Shown here one piece after another: positions 1-5,759 of a stretch of DNA of 8,877 bases. The translations under genes and the position numbers were made by a program. The first letter of the stretch is position 1, and each line of letters opens with the position of its first letter. The notes under the pieces are model-generated. The model ran no database searches and was not told the origin of the DNA. It saw only the letters and a list, made by a program, of their open reading frames with translations. Source of the DNA: Desulfosarcina sp. (GTDB taxonomy: Bacteria > Desulfobacterota > Desulfobacteria > Desulfobacterales > Desulfosarcinaceae); assembly GCA_030642405.1 (NCBI GenBank), contig DAOWNV010000097.1, positions 1 to 8,877 of the forward strand, written 5' to 3'.

Positions 1-641
1 AATGGATTACCGATGGTTTCGATGGGTTGGATTTTCAGGAGATTCAGGGATACGTCAAAGCGCCGTAGCGCCATGGCATAGCCCTCCATCACTGCATCAA
101 CGCCTTTGGGAGGGCGGCGCCAAAACCTGCGCGTCCCAGCCATAGCCGTAGCTGCCGCCATGCCCCGCACAAGGGAATCGCGAACATCCAAAAAGGGCAA
201 TGCCGTGGTCTCTTCGATATTACGGCGCCAGGTATCGCTGTTGATCTGATCCAGGCGAGCAATACGTTCGTCAAATTGGGTCACGATTGTTTGCAATTGA
301 CTCGACAGGTTTTCATGGGTGCGAAGGGTGGTACGTTGTTGTCGGTTCTGAAATTTAATCTCCTGGCGCAGGGCCGTAAATTCAACGAGCAGCGTATATA
401 GATCGCACGCCTGGGTGCCGGGTTCACTGTCCGGACTCGAAGCCGGAAGGGCTGACAACCAAACGGTAAAATCGTCCAGAGCTTTTTGTTTCCATTGGCC
501 GGGTTCGCCCGATGGATCGGAGGTAGCGGCACCCCAGCGTAGTAGCAGGCCGGCCGTGTGACGGAGCGCAGGCGCGATCATTTTTTGGAAAAACCAGCCC
601 CATTTTTTTTGGATGGCAAGGATTAATTTCGACGGTTTCAT
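1..641 (-). CDS. GrpE-like nucleotide exchange factor, diverged; C-terminus beyond the window edge
   Basis: Reading the minus strand from ATG at 641 gives an open frame of 213 residues to the window edge without a stop. GrpE proteins release ADP from Hsp70 chaperones in the cytoplasm. Family membership rests on the order of elements. Residues about 79-135 are a charged helical stretch (LYTLLVEFTALRQEIKFQNR). Residues about 148-160 resemble the GrpE bundle (PFLDVRDSLVRG). Residues 187-213 match the start of the GrpE beta domain (RRFDVSLNLLKIQPIETIGN followed by Pro), which in canonical GrpE reads like F-x-x-x-L-x-x-x-G-V-x-x-I-x-x-x-G-x-P-F. The N-terminal 70 residues are unusual, with a WGWFF patch and a Pro/Ser-rich linker. 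A GGTGGGGG stretch lies 4 nt before the ATG. The gene follows the J-domain gene by 74 bp in the same direction. The similarity is distant, so this is probably an accessory paralogue rather than the housekeeping grpE. Confidence 0.72.
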   Translation of the reverse strand, partial: MKPSKLILAIQKKWGWFFQKMIAPALRHTAGLLLRWGAATSDPSGEPGQWKQKALDDFTVWLSALPASSPDSEPGTQACDLYTLLVEFTALRQEIKFQNRQQRTTLRTHENLSSQLQTIVTQFDERIARLDQINSDTWRRNIEETTALPFLDVRDSLVRGMAAATAMAGTRRFWRRPPKGVDAVMEGYAMALRRFDVSLNLLKIQPIETIGNP

Positions 642-715
642 AAAACCCCCACCAAGGATTTTTGGATTTGGCAGGAGTGGTATAAATGGGCATGAGTTAG
701 CATTTTATCCATTTT

Positions 716-1027
716 TTATTGGTGTGGCCATGATTTTGTTGCGGATTTCAGTAATGCTTGAAGGCCGGCACGTTGCCGCTTGGGTTGCGTGGCCCGCGCC
801 AGATAGCCGAAAGATGCCTCGACGTCGCCGGCCGTTCGGTATCCGAACAACCGGTTGATGATCCGGGCATGTTGGTTTTTAATTCGTTCGTAAGCCATGG
901 TTATATCCTGGAAACGCTGCGGATCGTGCTCCGGGGGATAGTTTTTTACCAGCGCCAGATAGCGCCGGCGGATCTGTTCGTCGGTGGCTGTCGGCTCCAA
1001 GCCGAGCATCATGTAGTCTGCCAGCAA
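716..1027 (-). CDS. J-domain-like protein without an HPD motif
   Basis: This protein of 103 residues starts with a J-domain-like fold: Y-x-x-L-G-L-E-P-T-A at residues 5-14, then a basic helix II (QIRRRYLALVKNY, residues 18-30) and helix III (RFQDITMAYERIKN, residues 38-51). J domains stimulate Hsp70 ATPase through a His-Pro-Asp loop between these helices. Here the loop reads Y-P-P-E-H-D-P, so the HPD position holds Pro31-Pro32-Glu33. The remaining half is basic with no recognised domain. The start is TTG at 1027. It is supported by a perfect AGGAGG placed 6 nt upstream, which overlaps the TAG stop of the preceding TPR gene, so the two genes are likely translationally coupled. It is flanked by a TPR protein and a GrpE-like protein, which fits an Hsp70 co-chaperone set. 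Without HPD, a scaffold or substrate-delivery role is more likely than ATPase stimulation (inference). Confidence 0.8.
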   Translation of the reverse strand: MLADYMMLGLEPTATDEQIRRRYLALVKNYPPEHDPQRFQDITMAYERIKNQHARIINRLFGYRTAGDVEASFGYLARATQPKRQRAGLQALLKSATKSWPHQ

Positions 1028-1037
1028 AATCGTCCTC

Positions 1038-3650
1038 CTATCCGAAAATCAAGATGCGCGCTTCGGGTGATAGTTCGTCGCGTCTTTTAAATGACAGCAT
1101 TTCGGCAACATCCCTTAACATGGTTTTTGTTTTATAGTCGTTCATGAGATTTTTACGGTGTTTTTTGATTACCCTTTCCCGGGCACCGCGTAGGCCTTCC
1201 ATGTCGATCAGCGATTCCACCATCTCGACCATCATGTAGATGGGATCATCCATGTTTTTATCAAAAATATCAAATAGGTCAAAGTTAAAGTCATCCTCAT
1301 AGTCCTCATTTAACCGACCGGTACATCTGGGACAGTTGCAGGTATTTTCGAGAAACTTGAAGTCAAAGTTCACAAGCGCGTCCTTAAGGGTGCCCCGGGC
1401 CGATTTGGAAAGCCGAAGGGCAGTCGTGCGGAACATCTCCAGGTGCTGTTTGTCGACATGGTCGATGATTGCGGCAAAGGCATCGGCATCAGCATGGCTC
1501 TCGTCAACAATACATCGTACCACCATCTGCAAAAATTCCAGTAGCGTACGAAACGGCTCGGAGGCGGTTTTCATTCGTCGCCGAATCTCTTGAAGACATT
1601 GCTCGGTCTTGCCGATCTCCACCAGGATCTCCAGTAGAGGCAGGATATCTTCGTTGTCAATCCGTTTCAGAATCGTTTTGTAGCGGGTTAGAAAGATCGC
1701 AAGCCATGCCGTTCGTTCGCAGGTGACCGCCATGTTGTCTACCTCCTGTAGCAAGAGGTCGCGGATTACTTTTGACGGCAGACGGTTAACGGTTTTCGCA
1801 TGGCTTTTGAACATAGATTCCAACAGGCTGCTCTTGACTTTATTCCAGGCTTTGGGACGCTGCCGGCGGTTGATCTCTAAAATACCCAATGCTTTAAGCA
1901 TATCGGAATCGGACAAACCACTGATGTGACCGGATATGATAGCCCTGATCCGGTCCTCGTTGCTGTTTTGCAGCTTGCCGCCAAAAACCGATAGCTGGCC
2001 GGTCTGCTCCAGGTCGAACAAAATCCGGCGGGCTGTCATGGGCGCCAGTATTTTTCGGGTGCAACGCTTTTCGGCTTTTTCCAGGTCCGCTTTAACAAGA
2101 TGGAATTTTTTGCGATTCAGATTGGTATCGATAGATTGGAGTAAGGCAAGAACATGAAATTCCCTGACTTGCTCATCATGGGGGGCCCGCAGTTCGGCTT
2201 GCCTGAGGCAGGTTTCTACTTTACGAAAGGCGTTTTTTTCGGAATAGAGTTTGGCCAGGGCCAGGCAGGGCTGTGGATCATCCGGAAAGGTGTCCATCAT
2301 CGTCTGCAGCCCCGTTTCCGCCAATTGTTTGGCCGGACGCGAAGTGCGCGGCAATTGCGCCAACAGAGTACGGGCCTGAAGGTTTTGTGGGTCCAGTTCA
2401 AGAGCCTTAAGGGTAATCTCCAAAAGCACGCATTCCGGATGATTCGAGAAAACGCCCAACTGCTTGGCGGGGTCATCAGGCATCAATTCCTTGGCTTCCT
2501 CTTGCAGACCACGGTTGACGATCCGTTCCACCGATTCCGACAGCACCATGGATGCAGCCATGATGCTGTCCGCAGGATCGGGGAACTCTTTGTCCAACAA
2601 TTCCAGATAATCGTTGGTGTCCACCAAGTAGTCATCGAAACCGAGAAAATAAAATTTGGCCGCCATGGCTTTGCCCCGATCACCGGGAAGCATCAATTCG
2701 GCCAGTTCGGCAAGGCTGCAGCTATCGATGGACTGGCTTGCAGCCAAGGGCCACAGCATTAAAAGCAGTTGTTCGATGGCCGGGCAGGGATCTTGCGGAC
2801 ACAATGCCTGGGCCATGCGTTTGATAATCCGGGCGGTGCCGGTAAAATCGTTTTGTTTGATAGTATCTAACAGTAAATGTGTCTGCGCATCGGTGACAAA
2901 GCTGCCTTGCCACAAGGCTGACAGGTGGTGGGAGTCGGTTCGCAACCGTTCGATTACAGAGGATAGACCAAAGGATGCCGGTATCATGGCGAGTGCGCGC
3001 TGCATGCTCTGATCATCGTTTTGATAGAAACAGACCATGGCTCGGCATAATAACTTGACCGCTGCCAAAGGCGAACGCCGAGAGACGGGTTTCAGCTGTT
3101 CCAGGGCCGCTTCCCATTGGGCATCGTCCATCAGGCGGGCAGCTTTTTGAAGAAGCGGCAGATCAGGTTTAAGCATGGCAATATCGGGAAGTTGCGTGGC
3201 AGCCTGCCAATCGGCAAAGGTGAGTAATAGGTCCGTCAGTATCGTCTCAGCTTCAAGAACAGGTGGGTGGTGGGCCAAAAATCTGCTGTACAGAACTACG
3301 GCATTTTTCATGGAGGTCGACTTAAGACACAAAAGCAGATCCGCTTCCTTCAGTGTTGTTGTATCGGGCAGATGTTGCAGGACCTGGTGGTGCAGTGCGT
3401 CGGCCTCTGTTAGCATTTTTTTCTGACGCAACTGATTTTCCCGGTATGTATAGGCGCGAAACAACAGATCCAGGCATTGATGGTTATCCGGCTGCTTTTG
3501 GTTGGCGATTTTTAAAATTTTGATGGCATCGCGATAATTGTCCGCCGATAAAAACGATGTCCCCTTTTGGATTAATTGCGGCACAGACATATTTTTCAGG
3601 TTCTGGCTGGCCTGCTTGCGTGCTTTTCGCCCTTTTTTCTTTTTTGCCAT
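1038..3650 (-). CDS. Large TPR-like helical repeat protein with C-terminal CxCxxC motif
   Basis: This cytoplasmic protein has about 870 residues, with no signal peptide or membrane segment visible. The N-terminus is very basic (MAKKKKGRKARK). TPR-like helix pairs are clearest at residues about 25-100 (a YRDAIKILKIANQKQPDN-type unit) and about 405-500 (ALELDPQNLQARTLLAQL and the following PDDPQPCLALAKLYSEKN). Much of the rest is alpha-helical with weak repeat character. Near the C-terminus residues 771-776 are CNCPRC, followed by an acidic, aromatic stretch (about 781-802) and a basic helical tail. TPR scaffolds mediate protein-protein contacts. The position directly upstream of J-domain and GrpE-like genes suggests a chaperone adaptor, but the specific function is unknown. 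The frame is open upstream to a TTG at 3707 and an ATG at 3659. I prefer the ATG at 3650, because GGA lies about 10 nt upstream and the candidate promoter would put the transcript start close to 3710. Confidence 0.8.
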   Translation of the reverse strand: MAKKKKGRKARKQASQNLKNMSVPQLIQKGTSFLSADNYRDAIKILKIANQKQPDNHQCLDLLFRAYTYRENQLRQKKMLTEADALHHQVLQHLPDTTTLKEADLLLCLKSTSMKNAVVLYSRFLAHHPPVLEAETILTDLLLTFADWQAATQLPDIAMLKPDLPLLQKAARLMDDAQWEAALEQLKPVSRRSPLAAVKLLCRAMVCFYQNDDQSMQRALAMIPASFGLSSVIERLRTDSHHLSALWQGSFVTDAQTHLLLDTIKQNDFTGTARIIKRMAQALCPQDPCPAIEQLLLMLWPLAASQSIDSCSLAELAELMLPGDRGKAMAAKFYFLGFDDYLVDTNDYLELLDKEFPDPADSIMAASMVLSESVERIVNRGLQEEAKELMPDDPAKQLGVFSNHPECVLLEITLKALELDPQNLQARTLLAQLPRTSRPAKQLAETGLQTMMDTFPDDPQPCLALAKLYSEKNAFRKVETCLRQAELRAPHDEQVREFHVLALLQSIDTNLNRKKFHLVKADLEKAEKRCTRKILAPMTARRILFDLEQTGQLSVFGGKLQNSNEDRIRAIISGHISGLSDSDMLKALGILEINRRQRPKAWNKVKSSLLESMFKSHAKTVNRLPSKVIRDLLLQEVDNMAVTCERTAWLAIFLTRYKTILKRIDNEDILPLLEILVEIGKTEQCLQEIRRRMKTASEPFRTLLEFLQMVVRCIVDESHADADAFAAIIDHVDKQHLEMFRTTALRLSKSARGTLKDALVNFDFKFLENTCNCPRCTGRLNEDYEDDFNFDLFDIFDKNMDDPIYMMVEMVESLIDMEGLRGARERVIKKHRKNLMNDYKTKTMLRDVAEMLSFKRRDELSPEARILIFG

Positions 3651-3717
3651 CGAAGCCATTTCCGGATGAGTATTACCTATGAAAACTGAAGAATCGAATC
3701 TTGTCAAAAAAAATTTA

Positions 3718-3744
3718 ATAATATATCTGACCTGTTTATGTCAA
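3718..3744 (-). promoter_or_regulatory. Candidate sigma70-type promoter for the TPR/J/GrpE-like cluster
   Basis: On the minus strand TTGACA (3744-3739) is followed after 15 bp by TATTAT (3723-3718), which matches the -10 consensus at 5 of 6 positions. The spacer is shorter than the ideal 17 bp. A transcript starting near 3711 would leave about 60 nt before the ATG at 3650. It would make the upstream TTG at 3707 nearly leaderless, which supports the downstream start. Confidence 0.4.
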
Positions 3745-4015
3745 TGTTTTTGAACTCCTAAAAAGGCGAGGTTTGGATGGCTTCGAGAAAAGTTCGGGAT
3801 CAAGGCTTGATGCAATCACCGCAATTGGAATTGTGGAGACCCCTATGACTGTGCTGATGAACAACATTGTTTTTATTGTCACCGCAAACATGATCGGCAA
3901 AATCAACTGTAGGGTTGCCGTTGCTTTTTTGGGTGAAGAGGATGTAAGCTGCCTGTAGCCAACCCAGATAAAACAAAAGAAAAATGAGCCCACATAGAAA
4001 TGGTGACGGTATTTA
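3745..4015. other. Intergenic stretch with no convincing gene
   Basis: Between the divergent TPR and methyltransferase genes there are two overlapping antiparallel open frames: plus 3773-3958 (61 codons) and minus 3736-3993 (85 codons). Neither has a recognisable domain or a good ribosome binding site. The minus frame would encode a hydrophobic centre (LPIMFAVTIKTMLFISTVIG) and a Pro/Ser-rich tail. Two short palindromes are present: ATCAAG-G-CTTGAT at 3799-3811 and CAATT-GG-AATTG at 3822-3833. I cannot assign a function. It could be a decayed gene, a flank carried in with the methyltransferase, or ordinary spacer. Confidence 0.4.
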
Positions 4016-4609
4016 ATGAACGATTTTTATGAGAACCATCATAAGAAATATTTTGAGTCAACGGTTTCATCAGACCCAGCTTCGTTTCTTGAACCTTTTG
4101 TGAAATTTCTATCCCCTTTAGCGACAATACTGGATATTGGTTGTGGATCAGGGAGAGATTTGCTTTGGTTCTCTCAGCATGGTTTTAAACCAACTGGATT
4201 TGAACAGTCTCCAAGTTTAGTGCAACTTGCCGGAGAGTTTTCTCAATGTATCGTCATAGAGGGTGATTTTTCAATTTATGATTTTTCAAAATTGCAGTTT
4301 GATGCTCTGAGCTTTGTTGGTTCTTTGGTTCATTTGCCAAAAGAAGATTTGCCAAAAGTTCTTGCTTCAGTTTGCCGGGCTCTTTTCTCCGGCGGTTTTA
4401 TTTTTATTACCATGAAGGAGGGCATTGGTACATTCACTGGGAATGACGGCCGAGTGTTTACTTTATGGAGTCAAAAAGATCTGAACAAGATTTTTGCGGA
4501 CCAGCTTCTTCAGATATTAGACTTTTCACGGCAACCTTCAAAGATACGTTCAGATGATGTCTGGTTGGGATATGTGCTGAGGATGAGAGATACAATTTAT
4601 CCGACATAA
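4016..4609 (+). CDS. Class I SAM-dependent methyltransferase, substrate unknown
   Basis: This 197-residue protein has the Rossmann-fold methyltransferase pattern. Motif I is ILDIGCGSGRD (residues 38-48), which forms the SAM-binding loop. An acidic residue follows strand 2 (GFEQSP, Glu63). EGDF (82-85) is the motif II region that contacts the adenine. Next comes the strand 4 region (FDALSFVGSLVHLP, 95-108) and a GGFIFITMKEG strand (126-136). These are features of the Methyltransf_11/25 type, which acts on small molecules or proteins, and nothing visible identifies the substrate. Base composition differs from its neighbours: for example 4081-4140 contains 22 G/C of 60 and 4261-4320 contains 20 of 60, whereas the flanking genes are near or above half. 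Upstream is only a weak GGTGA about 14 nt before the ATG. It appears to be a single-gene unit, and horizontal acquisition is plausible. Confidence 0.85.
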   Translation: MNDFYENHHKKYFESTVSSDPASFLEPFVKFLSPLATILDIGCGSGRDLLWFSQHGFKPTGFEQSPSLVQLAGEFSQCIVIEGDFSIYDFSKLQFDALSFVGSLVHLPKEDLPKVLASVCRALFSGGFIFITMKEGIGTFTGNDGRVFTLWSQKDLNKIFADQLLQILDFSRQPSKIRSDDVWLGYVLRMRDTIYPT

Positions 4610-4666
4610 GATCCACATCTCTCATTTCCGGATAGACACTATCTATAGCTTTCTTGAATTTTTCAC

Positions 4667-4695
4667 TTGACACCAATTATCATATTTATTAATGA
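4667..4695 (+). promoter_or_regulatory. Candidate promoter for rplM-rpsI
   Basis: A perfect TTGACA lies at 4667-4672. The AT-rich stretch beyond it offers several imperfect -10 elements: TATTAA at 4687-4692 after a 14-bp spacer, or TAATGA at 4690-4695 after 17 bp. The location, just upstream of the L13 gene and after the methyltransferase stop, is right. The exact -10 is uncertain. Confidence 0.4.
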
Positions 4696-4700
4696 TCACG

Positions 4701-4713
4701 GTTTCTAAGAAAC
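4701..4713 (+). other. Small hairpin in the rplM leader
   Basis: GTTTC-TAA-GAAAC forms a 5-bp hairpin with a 3-nt loop. It ends about 5 nt before the AGGAG ribosome binding site and lies close to the predicted 5' end of the rplM-rpsI transcript. It may stabilise the transcript or tune initiation. It is too small to claim as a known leader family. Confidence 0.25.
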
Positions 4714-4730
4714 GAACAGGAGTTGAAAAG

Positions 4731-5165
4731 GTGAAAAAATATACCTATAGTGCAAAGAACAGTGACAATCAGGATAAATGGTGGGTTGTCGACGCCGAAG
4801 GTGCAGTTCTCGGTAGATTGGCCTCCCAGGTAGCAGCCACTTTGCGTGGCAAACACAACCCTCTTTTTACCCCCCATGTAGATATGGGTGACTCCGTAGT
4901 GGTCATCAATGCCGATAAAATTGTTCTAACCGGTAAAAAAATGGAAAAGAAAAATTATTATCGCCATAGTGGATACATTGGAGGACTTAAGACCATTACC
5001 GCAGATAAACTGATGGAAAAACGACCGGAAGATCTGATCCGATTCGCAGTTAAAGGAATGTTGCCCAAAAATCGTCTTGGGCGAAAACTGTTCAAAAAGT
5101 TGAAGGTTTACACAGGTGATCAGCATCCCCATGAGGCGCAGCGGCCAGAGGCGATGCAACTCTAA
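4731..5165 (+). CDS. rplM: 50S ribosomal protein L13
   Basis: L13 is an early-assembling protein of the large ribosomal subunit that binds 23S rRNA. The 144-residue product carries the family's hallmark segments: KWWVVDAEGAVLGRLASQVA near the N-terminus, LRGKHNPLFTPHVDMGDSVV, INADKIVLTGKKMEKKNYYR with HSGYIGGLK, then MLPKNRLGRKLFKKLKVY and a C-terminal YTGDQHPHEAQRP. The length equals the usual 142-145. The start chosen is GTG at 4731, with AGGAG 8 nt upstream (4719-4723). The in-frame ATG at 4692 would add 13 residues not found in the family, overlap the candidate -10 and lack a ribosome binding site. rpsI follows after 44 bp, the conserved L13-S9 operon arrangement. Confidence 0.97.
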   Translation: MKKYTYSAKNSDNQDKWWVVDAEGAVLGRLASQVAATLRGKHNPLFTPHVDMGDSVVVINADKIVLTGKKMEKKNYYRHSGYIGGLKTITADKLMEKRPEDLIRFAVKGMLPKNRLGRKLFKKLKVYTGDQHPHEAQRPEAMQL

Positions 5166-5209
5166 TAAGCTATAGAATCATAGAATAACGTCGAACCCTG
5201 AGGAATACC

Positions 5210-5605
5210 ATGGCAATAGAAAAAATGAATTACGCTACCGGCAAACGAAAAAATGCGATCGCTAGAACCTGGATCAAACCGGGGACAGGTATCATCACTG
5301 TAAATGGCAGACCTGCAGATGAATATTTTTCCGTCAGTACGGCGAGAACGATCCTCCGCCAGCCGCTGACCCTGACCAACAACCTTGACACTTTTGATAT
5401 CAAGATAAAAGTTCATGGTGGCGGAATTTCAGGTCAGGCTGGTGCGGTTCGTCACGGTATTACAAAGGCTTTGATCCTTTTTGATCAGGACCTTCGCCCA
5501 GTCCTTAAAAAGGCAGGTTTCGTCAAACGGGACCCCAGGGAAAAGGAAAGAAAGAAATACGGACAAAAGGGTGCCCGTGCACGGTTCCAGTTCTCCAAAC
5601 GCTAA
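5210..5605 (+). CDS. rpsI: 30S ribosomal protein S9
   Basis: S9 belongs to the small-subunit head. Its C-terminal tail reaches the P-site tRNA. The 131-residue product shows the full family pattern: YATGKRKNAIARTWIKPGTG at the N-terminus, ITVNGRPADEYF, the GGGISGQAGAVRHGITKAL loop, the basic RDPREKERKKYGQKGARARF region and the diagnostic C-terminal FQFSKR ending in Lys-Arg. The ribosome binding site GAGG lies 6 nt before the ATG. It is the second gene of the rplM-rpsI operon and is followed within about 25 bp by a strong terminator. Nothing is unusual. Confidence 0.98.
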   Translation: MAIEKMNYATGKRKNAIARTWIKPGTGIITVNGRPADEYFSVSTARTILRQPLTLTNNLDTFDIKIKVHGGGISGQAGAVRHGITKALILFDQDLRPVLKKAGFVKRDPREKERKKYGQKGARARFQFSKR

Positions 5606-5627
5606 TTAGTATTGGCATCGGTTCGAT

Positions 5628-5661
5628 AAAAGGGAGCAGAAGACGACCTGCTCCCTTTTTT
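5628..5661 (+). terminator. Intrinsic terminator of rplM-rpsI
   Basis: GGGAGCAG (5632-5639) pairs perfectly with CTGCTCCC (5648-5655) around an 8-nt loop and is followed by TTTTTT (5656-5661). The preceding AAAA can extend the stem and would also give a short T-run on the opposite strand, so weak bidirectional action is possible. Confidence 0.9.
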
Positions 5662-5725
5662 GCGTGGTGCTTATAAGCATATGATCTCTTCTCACGCTTC
5701 TTTGATGACATCCGGTTTCATGACC

Positions 5726-5753
5726 AAAACTACCGGCGGTTTCAGGCCGGTAG
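5726..5753 (-). terminator. Intrinsic terminator of the MocR-type regulator gene
   Basis: On the minus strand CTACCGGC (5753-5746) pairs with GCCGGTAG (5737-5730) around an 8-nt loop and is followed by TTTT (5729-5726). It starts 7 nt after the regulator's stop codon, so it most likely ends that transcript. The T-run is short. Confidence 0.7.
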
Positions 5754-5759
5754 CCAATT

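Noticed and set aside
2154..2762. 202-codon plus-strand open frame inside the TPR gene
   Set aside because: It is antisense to a long, coherent coding frame, has low-complexity basic composition, no domain and no ribosome binding site. It is a shadow.
4631..4643. GATAG-ACA-CTATC hairpin after the methyltransferase gene as a terminator
   Set aside because: The stem is only 5 bp, AT-rich and not directly followed by a T-run.
4692..4730. Upstream ATG extension of L13 by 13 residues
   Set aside because: L13 proteins begin around the K-K-Y-T segment. The GTG at 4731 has a well-spaced AGGAG, and the ATG at 4692 overlaps the promoter candidate.
5668..5679. 12-bp perfect palindrome TGCTTATAAGCA
   Set aside because: It is isolated between two terminators in convergent spacer with no promoter nearby. 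A site of this length without context is weak evidence of an operator.
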